Below are positions 9,801 through 17,512 of a DNA stretch of 64,000 bases, piece by piece. This DNA is from Janthinobacterium sp. 1_2014MBL_MicDiv. Lineage in GTDB: Bacteria > Pseudomonadota > Gammaproteobacteria > Burkholderiales > Burkholderiaceae_D. The translations under genes and the position numbers were made by a program. The stretch is taken from assembly GCF_001865675.1 (NCBI RefSeq), contig NZ_CP011319.1, positions 5,394,001 through 5,458,000 of the forward strand, written 5' to 3'. The notes under the pieces are model-generated. The model was not told the origin of the DNA. It worked only from the letters and a program-made list of their open reading frames with translations, and did no database searches. Position 1 is the first letter of the stretch, and every line of letters starts with the position of its first letter.

Positions 9801-10645
9801 GCCCGTTCTTCCAGACCTGGGACCTGGCAGGTCCCTTCCCCGCCATCCTCACCGATGAAGTGGTGGGCGACGCGGCCACCAAGGTGTATGCGGAAGGCCA
9901 GGCCTTGCTGAAAAAACTCATCGACGGGCGCTGGCTGACGGCCAATGGCGTCGTATCCTTGCTGCCAGCCAACAGCGTCAATGACGACGATATCGAGGTG
10001 TACACGGACGATACGCGCAGTAGCGTGGCGTTCACGTATTACGGCATGCGCCAGCAGGGTGTCAAGCCCGTCGTCGACGGCGTGCAGCGCCCCAACCAGT
10101 GCCTGGCCGATTTTATTGCACCCAAGGAATCGGGCGTGAAGGATTACATCGGCATGTTCGCCGTGACGTCCGGCCTCGGCATCGAGAAATACGAAAAGCG
10201 CTTCGAGGATGCGCACGACGATTACTCGTCCATCATGTTGAAATCGCTGGCCGACCGCCTGGCCGAGGCGTTTGCCGAATATCTGCACGAGCGCGTGCGC
10301 AAGGATTTGTGGGGCTACGTGCCGGACGAGCAACTGAGCAACGACGACATGATCGCGGAGAAGTACGTGGGCATCCGTCCCGCGCCAGGCTACCCGGCCT
10401 GCCCCGAACATACAGTCAAGAAAGAGATGTTCGAGGTCATGCAGGCCGAGGAAATCGGCATGCAGCTGACGGAATCGTATGCCATGTTCCCCGGCGCGGC
10501 TGTCTCCGGCTTCTATTTTGCCCACCCGGAGTCGAAATACTTCGTTGTCGGCAAGATCGGCATGGACCAGGTGGAAGACATGGCCAAGCGCCGTGGCGCC
10601 AGCATCGAGGACGTGGAACGCTGGCTGGCACCCAATCTGTCATAA
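6851..10645 (+). CDS. metH: Cobalamin-dependent methionine synthase
   Basis: The 1264-residue enzyme methylates homocysteine with 5-methyltetrahydrofolate through methylcobalamin. All four modules are present in order. The homocysteine/zinc domain (about 1-350) begins with ILDGAMGTIIQ and has zinc ligands Cys332 and Cys333 in GGCCGTTPEH. The pterin domain follows (about 370-650, VNVGERTNVTGSKAF). The B12 domain (about 670-910) has DVHDIGKN with the cobalt ligand His790. The reactivation domain (about 930-1264) contains RPAPGYPACPEH. Length is slightly above the E. coli enzyme. It stands alone as a transcription unit, divergent from the lipoprotein gene. No B12-binding leader was recognised. 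Confidence 0.98.
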   Translation: MNDTVIPAMSPTEATLRAILARRIMILDGAMGTIIQQYKLDETAYRGGPAGRFIDFAAPADSGARELFVKGNNELLTLTQPQIIQEIHERYLAAGADLIETNTFGATTIAQDDYHMAHLAYEMNVQAAKLARAACDKYSTPDKPRFVAGALGPTPKTASISPDVNDPAARNVTFDQLVAAYLQQTQGLVEGGADVLLVETIFDTLNCKAALFAIDLFYEQNPTIVRLPLMISGTVTDASGRILSGQTVPAFWNSVRHAKPLTIGLNCALGAALMRPYAEELAKIADTFVCIYPNAGLPNPMSDTGFDELPADTSALLREFADAGFLNMAGGCCGTTPEHIAAIGELLSKNTPRTVPAPSHDLRLAGLEPFVVNDESLFVNVGERTNVTGSKAFARMILNEQYDEALSVARQQVENGAQVIDINMDEAMLDSLAAMTRFLNLIASEPDISRVPIMVDSSKWSVIEAGLKCVQGKAIVNSISMKEGEEEFLRQARLCRRYGAAVIVMAFDEKGQADTFERKIEICARAYHLLIDALDFPPEDIIFDPNIFAVATGIEEHNNYAVDFINATRWIKENLPYAKISGGVSNVSFSFRGNDPAREAIHTVFLYHAIKAGMTMGIVNAGMVGVYDNLDPELRERVEDVVLNRREDSTERMIEFAGTLKAGGKAEAQTLAWREGTVQQRLSHALVHGITQFIVEDTEEARQELLHNGGRPIHVIEGPLMAGMDVVGDLFGQGKMFLPQVVKSARVMKQAVAHLIPFIEEEKLLEEQRTGIVAKPKGKIIMATVKGDVHDIGKNIVTVVLQCNNFEVVNMGVMVPCSEILARAKVENADIIGLSGLITPSLEEMAYVAKEMQRDEHFRMLKIPLLIGGATTSRAHTAVKIAHNYEGPVIYVPDASRSVSVAQSLLTPEQRDKYVEDIELDYARIREQHANKKALPILPLAQARANKMRVPFDGPCTPVKPKFIGRRVFKNVDLAALANYIDWGPFFQTWDLAGPFPAILTDEVVGDAATKVYAEGQALLKKLIDGRWLTANGVVSLLPANSVNDDDIEVYTDDTRSSVAFTYYGMRQQGVKPVVDGVQRPNQCLADFIAPKESGVKDYIGMFAVTSGLGIEKYEKRFEDAHDDYSSIMLKSLADRLAEAFAEYLHERVRKDLWGYVPDEQLSNDDMIAEKYVGIRPAPGYPACPEHTVKKEMFEVMQAEEIGMQLTESYAMFPGAAVSGFYFAHPESKYFVVGKIGMDQVEDMAKRRGASIEDVERWLAPNLS

Positions 10646-10757
10646 TATATGCACAAGGCGCGCGGAACTTATCGCGCGCCGAAGCGCACTAACGCAGTAT
10701 GCCGGCCGGCATGCTGCATGCCCGCTCCGGCCCGTTCCCAACTGGCAAGGAGGATAT

Positions 10758-11129
10758 ATGGCAACCAATTTCAAACTCAAACGCTGGCAGGATCAGGTGA
10801 TCCTGTTGCTGGGCCTGTGGCTGGTCGTCTCGCCATGGGCGTTTTCCTATCCCGAAGGCTCGCCGCAGATGATCAACGCCTTTGTCTCGGGCCTCGTCAT
10901 CGCCGTGCTGGCCGCCTTCGACCTGTACAAGACCTATTTCTGGGCCGTCGTCGTCAACCTGCTGGTGGGCGTCTGGGTCGCCGCCTCGCCGTGGATACTA
11001 CGGCTGGCCGAACAGCGCGTCGTCCTGTGGAACGAGCTGATCGTCGGCATCGCCGTCGTCATCCTCGCCCTGTGGGAACTGCGCACCGATCCGGAGCTGC
11101 ACAAGCACTGGCCCGGCGCCGCCGCCTAG
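10758..11129 (+). CDS. SPW repeat membrane protein
   Basis: The 123-residue protein contains two copies of the SPW signature (VVSPWAFSYPEG near residue 22 and AASPWILRLAEQ near 75), each within a pair of hydrophobic helices, giving about four transmembrane segments. This matches the SPW repeat family of inner-membrane proteins of unknown function. The ATG at 10758 has a strong AAGGAGG ribosome binding site 5 bp upstream, which decides the start although the frame is open earlier. It is 112 bp after metH and followed by an intrinsic terminator, so it may be co-transcribed with metH. No functional link is known. Confidence 0.8.
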   Translation: MATNFKLKRWQDQVILLLGLWLVVSPWAFSYPEGSPQMINAFVSGLVIAVLAAFDLYKTYFWAVVVNLLVGVWVAASPWILRLAEQRVVLWNELIVGIAVVILALWELRTDPELHKHWPGAAA

Positions 11130-11143
11130 CGCCGCTACAGGCG

Positions 11144-11185
11144 CAAAAAAGCCCTGCCACGGCAACGCCGTGCAGGGCTCTCAAA
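11144..11185 (+). terminator. Intrinsic terminator after the SPW gene
   Basis: Stem AGCCCTG(c)CACGGC with loop AAC and GCCGTGCAGGGCT (11150-11179). An A run precedes it, while the downstream tract is TCTCAAAAAA, so the U tract is weak on the plus strand and the preceding A run gives a better one on the minus strand. It could serve both directions. Confidence 0.65.
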
Positions 11186-11213
11186 AAATGGCAATCCGGG
11201 ACGGCAAATTCGG

Positions 11214-11317
11214 GTAGATCGGATTAGGCCGCAGGCCGTAATCCGACATCACTACGATCAGCATCAACAATGTCGTCGGATTACGCGTGGCCTGACGGCC
11301 GCGCTAATCCGACCTAC
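11214..11317. repeat. REP-like inverted repeat pair
   Basis: Two related palindromic units face each other: GTAGATCGGATTAG...GTAATCCGACA from 11214, and on the opposite strand GTAGGTCGGATTAG...GTAATCCGACGACA from 11317. About 20 bp separate them. This resembles paired REP elements (BIME-type) found in many proteobacteria, which are moved by REP-associated transposases. No such transposase lies in the window. The outer TAG of the right-hand unit is also the stop codon of the EAL/HDOD gene. Confidence 0.8.
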
Positions 11318-12594
11318 AGCGCGTAGCGGACGACGTTGTCACTCCATTCGTAAGCGGCCATTTCCAGCTCCACCAGGTCGTCCGGCGACATGGCCAGGTC
11401 GCGCAGGGTCGGCACGATCTCGCCTTCCATGTCTTCGATGCGTTCGATGCATTCGGCCAGGCGCAGCAAGTCGCCATAGAAACCTTCGCGCGACAGCAGC
11501 GCTTCGGCCACTTCGTCGATCACTTCGATCTGACTCAGGATTTCCGACATCGGCACGCCGAACAGGGTATCCATCAGGGACATGATGCCGACCGTAAAGG
11601 CGATATCGGCGGAATGGGCGTGGTTCGGACGCAGTTTATGCGCGAGCAATTCCAGCAGACGGCCACGCGTGGTGGCCAGCATCAGCAGCGGCGTCATGCT
11701 ATGGCCGCGCTTGCTTGGTTCCGCGTACAGCATGATTTGCAGCCAGCGCTGCAGCTGACGGCGGCCCAGCACGGTGACGGCCTGGCTCAGCGAATCGATG
11801 CGCTGGCGCGCGCCCACGGCCGGCGTATTGACTAAACGTAGCAAGTTCAAGGCCAGCGACACGTCACGCTTGATGGCGCGTTCGATATCCATGTTGTCGG
11901 CGTCCGACGTCACCAGGGTCATCAGTTCCATGACGGCCAGTTGCGACGGCGACAGCTTCTTGCCCGTCATGATGGCCGGTTTGGCAAAGTAATAACCCTG
12001 GAAGTAATCGAAGCCCAGGTCCAGGCCCGACTTGAATTCTTCGCGCGTCTCGACCTTTTCCGCCACCAGTTTCTTCTGTTCCTGCTTGAAGCGGGGCGCC
12101 AGCGTCGCCAGCACGGCCGGGTCGACAGTGCTCATGTCCATCTTCACATATTGCACCAGTGGCAACAATTCCTGCACTTGCGCCGTGTCGGCCACGACGT
12201 TTTCCAGCGCGAAGGTAAAGCCGTGGCCCACCAGCTCGCTGATGCGCGCACGCAGCGCCGGCGTCACCTGCATCGATTCGACGATTTCCAGCACGACTTT
12301 TTCGCGCGGCAAGAAAACGAAGATGTCGCTCATGATCACATCGGCATCGACGTTGACGAAACCGAGCGCATCGCCGATGACCTTTTCCATGCCCAGCTGC
12401 GAAGCATGGGCAATGACGGTAGCCGTGGCGGACAGGTCGCTGGTAATGTTGGCGGGCCCGACCGGAGCGTTGCGGAATAGCAACTCATAGCCAAACAAGG
12501 CTTGATTGCGGTCAAGGATAGGTTGTCGCCCCAGATAAAACTCGCGCACGCGCAAGGGTTTCGGGGTGATGTCGTTGCTGGAAATATCGATCAT
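11314..12594 (-). CDS. EAL-like/HDOD domain signalling protein
   Basis: The N-terminal half resembles an EAL domain (REFYLGRQPILDRNQALFGY) but has ELL in place of EAL and an altered KMDMST motif, so it probably cannot hydrolyse cyclic di-GMP. The C-terminal half (from about 235 of the 426 residues) is an HDOD domain. This matches the YuxH/CdgJ type, which affects motility in other bacteria. The ATG at 12594 has GAAG five bases ahead; in-frame GTG (12654) and TTG (12663) starts upstream would add 20-23 residues and cannot be excluded. The stop codon lies inside a REP element. It appears to be a single-gene unit. Confidence 0.8.
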   Translation of the reverse strand: MIDISSNDITPKPLRVREFYLGRQPILDRNQALFGYELLFRNAPVGPANITSDLSATATVIAHASQLGMEKVIGDALGFVNVDADVIMSDIFVFLPREKVVLEIVESMQVTPALRARISELVGHGFTFALENVVADTAQVQELLPLVQYVKMDMSTVDPAVLATLAPRFKQEQKKLVAEKVETREEFKSGLDLGFDYFQGYYFAKPAIMTGKKLSPSQLAVMELMTLVTSDADNMDIERAIKRDVSLALNLLRLVNTPAVGARQRIDSLSQAVTVLGRRQLQRWLQIMLYAEPSKRGHSMTPLLMLATTRGRLLELLAHKLRPNHAHSADIAFTVGIMSLMDTLFGVPMSEILSQIEVIDEVAEALLSREGFYGDLLRLAECIERIEDMEGEIVPTLRDLAMSPDDLVELEMAAYEWSDNVVRYAL

Positions 12595-12731
12595 TAAATC
12601 TTCATCAATCACGTCGAGTGACACTGGCCGCGCCGCGCCCGCATCAAGGTTCACTATTGACAATACTTTAGCTGAATTTCGCCCGCGCTGTGGGTATTTT
12701 GGCAGTAATAAAGATTATTGTCGTCAACAAA

Positions 12732-13511
12732 TTAGGCCGTTGCAGGTTCTTGCACCATACCGTCGACAAATAACTTCAACTCACCGGGCGCAAACGCCGT
12801 CCATTGCTCGTTGGTTGTCAGCGGCTGGGTGACGATCACGGCCACCCGGTCCTGCGGCGTGGTCACCTGGGAAAAGTCCACGCTCAAGTCTTCATCGGAG
12901 AGTTTAGCAGTTGGAAACGGATGTTGTCGCACCAGATAATGCAAACTGGTCGAGCAATGGGCAAACAGGGCTTCGCCGCTGGACAGCATCATGTTGAACG
13001 TACCGTGCGCGGCGATGCTCGGCAACAGCTCGGCCAGCGCCGCATGCAGCTGAGGCAGCGCCGGCGGGGCGTCGCCAAAGCGCGCGTGCAGTTCCTGCAG
13101 CAGGTAGCAAAAGGCCAGTTCGCTGTCCGTGCAGCCGACAGGACGGTAACTGCCCGTCAGCACGGGATGGAACGCCTTCAAGTCGCCATTGTGGGCAAAT
13201 ACCCAGTAGCGGCCCCACAGCTCGCGCACGAACGGGTGGCAGTTTTCCAGCGCCACCTGGCCTTGCGTTGCTTTACGAATATGCGCGATGACATTGCGCG
13301 ACTTGATGGGATAACGCTTGATCAGTTCGGCCACGGGCGAGGCGATGGCCGCCTGGTGGTCGACGAAATGGCGCACGCCGGCACCCTCGAAAAAGGCGAT
13401 GCCCCAGCCGTCGTGGTGGGTATCGGTATGGCCGCCGCGCATGGCGAAGCCGGTAAAACTAAAGACAATGTCCGTGGGGACATTGCAATTCATTCCGAGA
13501 AGTTGGCACAT
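12732..13511 (-). CDS. Class II glutamine amidotransferase, YafJ type
   Basis: The 259-residue product begins MCQLLGMNCN, placing the nucleophile Cys2 directly after the initiator methionine as in N-terminal-nucleophile amidotransferases. It continues with HDGWGIAFFEG and HNGDL-type substrate-binding segments. No synthase domain is attached, as in the YafJ/EgtC-like stand-alone group. The frame is open 33 bp further upstream, but Cys at position 2 fixes the start at 13511. The amidated substrate is unknown. It lies between the EAL/HDOD gene and DUF3567 on the same strand, with gaps of 68-137 bp to its neighbours. Confidence 0.85.
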   Translation of the reverse strand: MCQLLGMNCNVPTDIVFSFTGFAMRGGHTDTHHDGWGIAFFEGAGVRHFVDHQAAIASPVAELIKRYPIKSRNVIAHIRKATQGQVALENCHPFVRELWGRYWVFAHNGDLKAFHPVLTGSYRPVGCTDSELAFCYLLQELHARFGDAPPALPQLHAALAELLPSIAAHGTFNMMLSSGEALFAHCSTSLHYLVRQHPFPTAKLSDEDLSVDFSQVTTPQDRVAVIVTQPLTTNEQWTAFAPGELKLFVDGMVQEPATA

Positions 13512-13537
13512 GGTCTGTTTGCAGCTGGATAACACAG

Positions 13538-13574
13538 CCACCATACCATGCCGGCTTGCGGATTGGTATGGTGG
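13538..13574. other. Perfect 11-bp inverted repeat
   Basis: CCACCATACCA (13538-13548) and TGGTATGGTGG (13564-13574) form an 11-bp stem with a 15-base loop, between the DUF3567 stop and the amidotransferase start. There is no U tract on either strand, so it may be an operator or RNA-stabilising hairpin rather than a terminator. Confidence 0.6.
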
Positions 13575-13599
13575 CGATCGCCATCAAACGACCCCGGCT

Positions 13600-13857
13600 T
13601 TAATGCAGCAGCACGGGCTGGCTCATGAGGGAATCATAGCTGCCTAAAAATTCATCGATCTCTTCCATGCTCGGTTCGCTGGCGATCAATTCCGTGACGT
13701 CGCGGCGGAAATTCTGGGCCAGGACGCCGGCGATAAACGTCTCGCGCTTGCCGCCCTTGTCGACGATTTCATAGCCGCCAAAGCGCAGGGCTTCCAGGTC
13801 GCGGTCGGCGCCGAATTCCACGACGCTATATTGTTCGCTGTTATAGATGAGGTTCAT
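13600..13857 (-). CDS. DUF3567 family protein
   Basis: The 85-residue product MNLIYNSEQYSVVEFGADRD... with YEIVDKGGKRETFIAG matches the DUF3567 family, small soluble acidic proteins found mainly in Burkholderiales and of unknown function. The ATG at 13857 gives the family-typical start; six more in-frame residues are possible upstream. It stands between the CobW-like gene and the amidotransferase on the same strand. Confidence 0.8.
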   Translation of the reverse strand: MNLIYNSEQYSVVEFGADRDLEALRFGGYEIVDKGGKRETFIAGVLAQNFRRDVTELIASEPSMEEIDEFLGSYDSLMSQPVLLH

Positions 13858-13999
13858 TTTGCATCCTTCGCTCAAGCAGGAGAAGCTCCTGCGGTGTCAG
13901 AACAGAGGTGGGGTTCACATGGCGCCATTTCAAGCGGCCATGCCACCCTGCGGGCTACAGAGTTGTAACGAGATGCAAACTGCGGCTGCGGTACGTCGG

Positions 14000-14401
14000 T
14001 CAGGAAACCAGCAGGTCCGGTTCGAGGGCCAGCAGGACATCGTAGGGACTGGCCGTCAGCCAGGTGCGCAATTGCTCGATGTGCGAGGCGTCGGCCAGGC
14101 TGATGAACAAGCGCGCGGGCGGATGGCGCAGCAGACGATTCAATGTTACACGCAATACGAGATTGCCGCTGCAGCACAGGCAACCGGGTGCGATACGCAA
14201 CAGTTGCAAAGGAAATGATGGGGAAGGAGAAACTTGCTCGGCCAGGTCGGCCAGGATGGAGTTGCCGTCGGTCAGCCCTTCCAGGATCACGGCGGCCGGC
14301 TGGTCCGGCAGCAGGGCTTGCGCAATGGCAGCTTCGCGCTCACCGGCACGCCCGCCACTGACCAGGGTCAGCGGCGTCGCGTGCCGCGCGGCTGCCGTCA
14401 C
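14000..14401 (-). CDS. Short CobW-like protein with a CxCC motif and no P-loop
   Basis: The 133-residue product contains GCLCCSGNLVLRVTLNRLL (73-91), the CxCC metal motif and following helix typical of COG0523/CobW GTPases, preceded by a predicted strand and an EGLTDG segment. Where a family member would have the GxxGxGKT nucleotide loop it has GGRAGERE, and there is no NKxD motif or C-terminal CobW domain. It may be a remnant or a metal-binding derivative. It starts with GTG at 14401, overlapping the stop of the NtrX-like gene by four bases (GTGA), which implies translational coupling to that gene. The link to CobW is by motif only. Confidence 0.6.
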   Translation of the reverse strand: MTAAARHATPLTLVSGGRAGEREAAIAQALLPDQPAAVILEGLTDGNSILADLAEQVSPSPSFPLQLLRIAPGCLCCSGNLVLRVTLNRLLRHPPARLFISLADASHIEQLRTWLTASPYDVLLALEPDLLVS

Positions 14402-15117
14402 AGGCTTTTCTTGGCCAGCTTGCCCGGTTCGACACCCAGCTGTTTCAGCTTGCGGTACAAATGGGTACGCTCGAGGCCCGTTTTCTCGGCCACGCGGGTC
14501 ATGCTGCCCCCTTCGCGGCCCAGATGGTGTTCGAAATACATGCGCTCGAACGCATCGCGCGCCTCGCGCAGCGGCAAGTCAAACGACAGGTTGTAGCCAT
14601 GGCCTTCGGCCACCGCCGGCATGGCGATGCCTGGACGCACCATCAACTGCTGCGGCGCGCTGCCGCCAAAGCTGGGCACGGGATGGCTGCTTTCCTCGGC
14701 CACGACGGGCGCCACCGGACGCGGCGCCACGCTCGGCGCGCGCACGGTTTCCTGTGCCCGCGTCAAGCCTTGCTGGACGGCCTTGAGCAGCTTTTGCAGG
14801 GCAATCGGCTTTTCCAGGAAGTTCAGTGCGCCGATGCGTGTCGCCTCGACGGCCGTATCGATGGTGGCATGGCCCGACATCATGATCACCGGCATGGTCA
14901 GCAAGCCATCGCGCTGCCATTCCTTGAGCAAGGTCACGCCATCGGTATCGGGCATCCAGATATCGAGCAATACCAGATCCGGCGCACCGGCCGCCCTTGC
15001 CTCGCGTGCCTGCTGCGCATTCTCGGCCAGCTGGATAGCATGTCCTTCGTCGCCCAATATTTCCGAGAGCAACTCACGGATACCCATTTCATCATCCACT
15101 ACGAGTATGTTTGCCAT
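14398..15117 (-). CDS. NtrX-like response regulator lacking the AAA+ domain
   Basis: This 239-residue protein has an N-terminal receiver domain with phosphoacceptor Asp52 (LLDIWMPDTDG) and FLEKP, a Pro/Ala-rich linker (about 130-185), and a C-terminal Fis-type helix-turn-helix (LPLREARDAFERMYF... to HLYRKLKQLGVEP). The C-terminus is NtrX-like, but the roughly 240-residue sigma-54-activating ATPase domain is absent. It probably binds DNA without activating sigma-54. The start MANILVVDDE at 15117 is the family start. Its gene follows the NtrY-like kinase by 97 bp, making them a two-component pair. Confidence 0.85.
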   Translation of the reverse strand: MANILVVDDEMGIRELLSEILGDEGHAIQLAENAQQAREARAAGAPDLVLLDIWMPDTDGVTLLKEWQRDGLLTMPVIMMSGHATIDTAVEATRIGALNFLEKPIALQKLLKAVQQGLTRAQETVRAPSVAPRPVAPVVAEESSHPVPSFGGSAPQQLMVRPGIAMPAVAEGHGYNLSFDLPLREARDAFERMYFEHHLGREGGSMTRVAEKTGLERTHLYRKLKQLGVEPGKLAKKSL

Positions 15118-15214
15118 TCGTGTCTTGCCTTCCTCATTTCGCCGACCGTCGCGCACAAGATGCACGCGCGGACAACTATGATTTTATTAGTGTTTTAAAT
15201 ACTAAACCAGACGC

Positions 15215-17512
15215 TCACGCCAGGAATTCCTGGGCAGGAGTGTCGGGAGCTAACTTTAACAGCAAAATGACCACCGAAGCGCCATTGCCGTCGACCCGGT
15301 TCTCGATATCGATGCGTCCGCCATGTTCATCGATAATTTTCTTCACCATCGCCAGGCCCAGGCCCGTGCCGCGCGCCTTCGACGTGACGTAGGGCTCGAA
15401 AGCCCGCGCCAGGATCTTCGGCGCGAAACCAGGACCATTGTCGGTGATTGCCAGCCGCACGGCGATATTCACGCCACCGTCCGCACTGCGATAATGAATT
15501 GCTTCCGTCCTTACGTCAATCCGCGGATGCGGCGAGTCCGGCGGCAAGTCCGCCATGGCGTCCTGCGCGTTCTGCAGCAAGTTATGGATAACCTGGCGCA
15601 GCTGGGTCGGATCGCCCATCACCATCGGCAGATTCGGCGCCAGCAGCGGGTGGATGATATCGCCATCATCGCCGCGCAGGTACAGGTTCAGGATCTCTTC
15701 GATCAGCTCGTTCAAGCGCAGCGGCACCAGCACGGCAGGCGGCGTGCGCGCATAGTCGCGGAAGTCGTCGACCATGCGCTTCATCGCGTCGACCTGCTTG
15801 ACGATGGTGGTGGTGGCGCGGCTGAGCAAATCGGCGTCCGGCTGCTCCAGCTTGCCTTCGAGCTTCATCTGCAGGCGTTCGGCCGACAGCTGGATGGGCG
15901 TCAGCGGATTCTTGATTTCATGTGCCAGGCGGCGCGCCACCTCGCCCCAGGCGATCGAACGCTGCGCGGATATGACGTCGGAAATATCATCGAAGACGAC
16001 GATATAGCCGCTGCCCGATTCCAGCGGCAGGCGCGAACCGCGCGCCAGCAGGGCGATGTCATGCTCATCGGCACTGCTGCCGACGCGGCGCGGAATCTCG
16101 ATTTGCCGCTGCCAGTGCAGGCGCTGCTGGTTGCGGCCCGATGCCGATTGCGCGCTCTGCGCCGTGAAGGCGCTGATGATGGCCGCGCCGAACTCTTCCA
16201 TTCCAGCAACATTTGCCAGCGGCTGGCCCACCATGCTGGCGCCCGAATGCTGGAGGATGCGCTCGACCGATTCATTGCAAGTCACCAGTTTGAAATCGCC
16301 GTCGAGCACCATCACGCCGGCCGACATGTTCGCCAGCACGGATTCCAGGTGGGCCTTGGCGTTCTGCAGCGCGGCGCGGTTGCTTTCGACGGCCGTGCGC
16401 GCATCGAGCAGCTGGCGCGTCATGATGTTGAACGACTGCGTCAACGTGCCCAGCTCGTCCTTGGAAGCGACGATGGGGCGCGGCGACAGGTCGCCCTCGG
16501 CCACGGCGCGCGTGCCTTCGGCCAGCAGCAGCAAGGGCTGCGCCAGGTTGCCGGCGATCAGGAAGGCGCTGCCGATGGCGCCAAAGATGGCCAGCAGCAA
16601 GGTCAAGGTGAGGATTTCCATGTACATCTTGCGCAGGCCCACGCGCGCGACGAAACGCTCCTTGTATTCGCTGTAGGCGGCGCGCAGCATCTCGCCGTTG
16701 GTGGCCAGCTTGGGCGGCACCGATTGCAGCAATTGCAGGTAGCGGGGCGACACGGACGGTCCCGGCACGACCACCAGCACGCGCAAGCGCAGGCCGGCGG
16801 CCGCGTCGACGCCCGCGGGCGGCCCGGCGCGGATGCCGCCGCCGCCCGATTCCATGCTGTCGTCATGCAATTCCAGCCCGCCTTCGGCGGAGGCATAGCC
16901 GGCCGGCAAGGCCGCCTGCGCCAGCATGGCCGGCGTCGGCAAGTCGGCCGCGCTGTGCGGGCCGGCACTGGCCAGCAGGACGCCGTCGCCGCTGACGATC
17001 ATGACATTTTGCATGCCCTCTTCGCGCAGCAGGCTCGTCAGTACCGCCGGACCGGCCACCGGGTCGCTGCCCAGCTCCTCGACGGCCTTGTGGCCACGGT
17101 GGTCGAGCTCGACCAGGGCCGCATCGAGGCCGGCGCGGCCCAGTTCCAGGCCCGACTCGAGCGCCGCTTCAATCTTGACGTTGAACCACGATTCGATCGA
17201 ATGGGAAACGAATTGCACGGAGACGAGGAAAATCACGAGGCCGGGCAGGATGCCGACGGCGGCGAACAGCATCACCAGGCGCATCATCAGCTTGGAGCCG
17301 AACTTGCCGCTCTTGTAGCGGGCATACAGGCGGCCCAGCGAAATGCCGACCAGCGCCAGCAGGGACACGGCCACGGCGGCGTTCAGGCCCAGCAGCCAGG
17401 TGTAGTAGCGGTCGAAGAAGCCGGAATTATCGGAAGCCGAGGCCAGCAGGAACAGCAGGATACTGACAATGCCGCCGCCCACCACCAGCAGATAGCGCAA
17501 TGCTTGACTCAC
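15215..17512 (-). CDS. NtrY-like sensor histidine kinase
   Basis: The 765-residue membrane kinase has hydrophobic segments at about 7-26, 39-60, 75-101 and 298-325, with a periplasmic region between the last two. A HAMP domain, a PAS domain, the phosphoacceptor block RRLAHEIKNPLTP and a HATPase domain (DNGPGF, GTGLGLAMVKKI) follow. This order is that of NtrY, which senses nitrogen or redox state in alphaproteobacteria; the signal here is unknown. It starts with GTG at 17512, overlapping the DUF4390 stop by one base. Its partner regulator is the next gene. No classical NtrB/NtrC genes lie in the window. Confidence 0.92.
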   Translation of the reverse strand: MSQALRYLLVVGGGIVSILLFLLASASDNSGFFDRYYTWLLGLNAAVAVSLLALVGISLGRLYARYKSGKFGSKLMMRLVMLFAAVGILPGLVIFLVSVQFVSHSIESWFNVKIEAALESGLELGRAGLDAALVELDHRGHKAVEELGSDPVAGPAVLTSLLREEGMQNVMIVSGDGVLLASAGPHSAADLPTPAMLAQAALPAGYASAEGGLELHDDSMESGGGGIRAGPPAGVDAAAGLRLRVLVVVPGPSVSPRYLQLLQSVPPKLATNGEMLRAAYSEYKERFVARVGLRKMYMEILTLTLLLAIFGAIGSAFLIAGNLAQPLLLLAEGTRAVAEGDLSPRPIVASKDELGTLTQSFNIMTRQLLDARTAVESNRAALQNAKAHLESVLANMSAGVMVLDGDFKLVTCNESVERILQHSGASMVGQPLANVAGMEEFGAAIISAFTAQSAQSASGRNQQRLHWQRQIEIPRRVGSSADEHDIALLARGSRLPLESGSGYIVVFDDISDVISAQRSIAWGEVARRLAHEIKNPLTPIQLSAERLQMKLEGKLEQPDADLLSRATTTIVKQVDAMKRMVDDFRDYARTPPAVLVPLRLNELIEEILNLYLRGDDGDIIHPLLAPNLPMVMGDPTQLRQVIHNLLQNAQDAMADLPPDSPHPRIDVRTEAIHYRSADGGVNIAVRLAITDNGPGFAPKILARAFEPYVTSKARGTGLGLAMVKKIIDEHGGRIDIENRVDGNGASVVILLLKLAPDTPAQEFLA

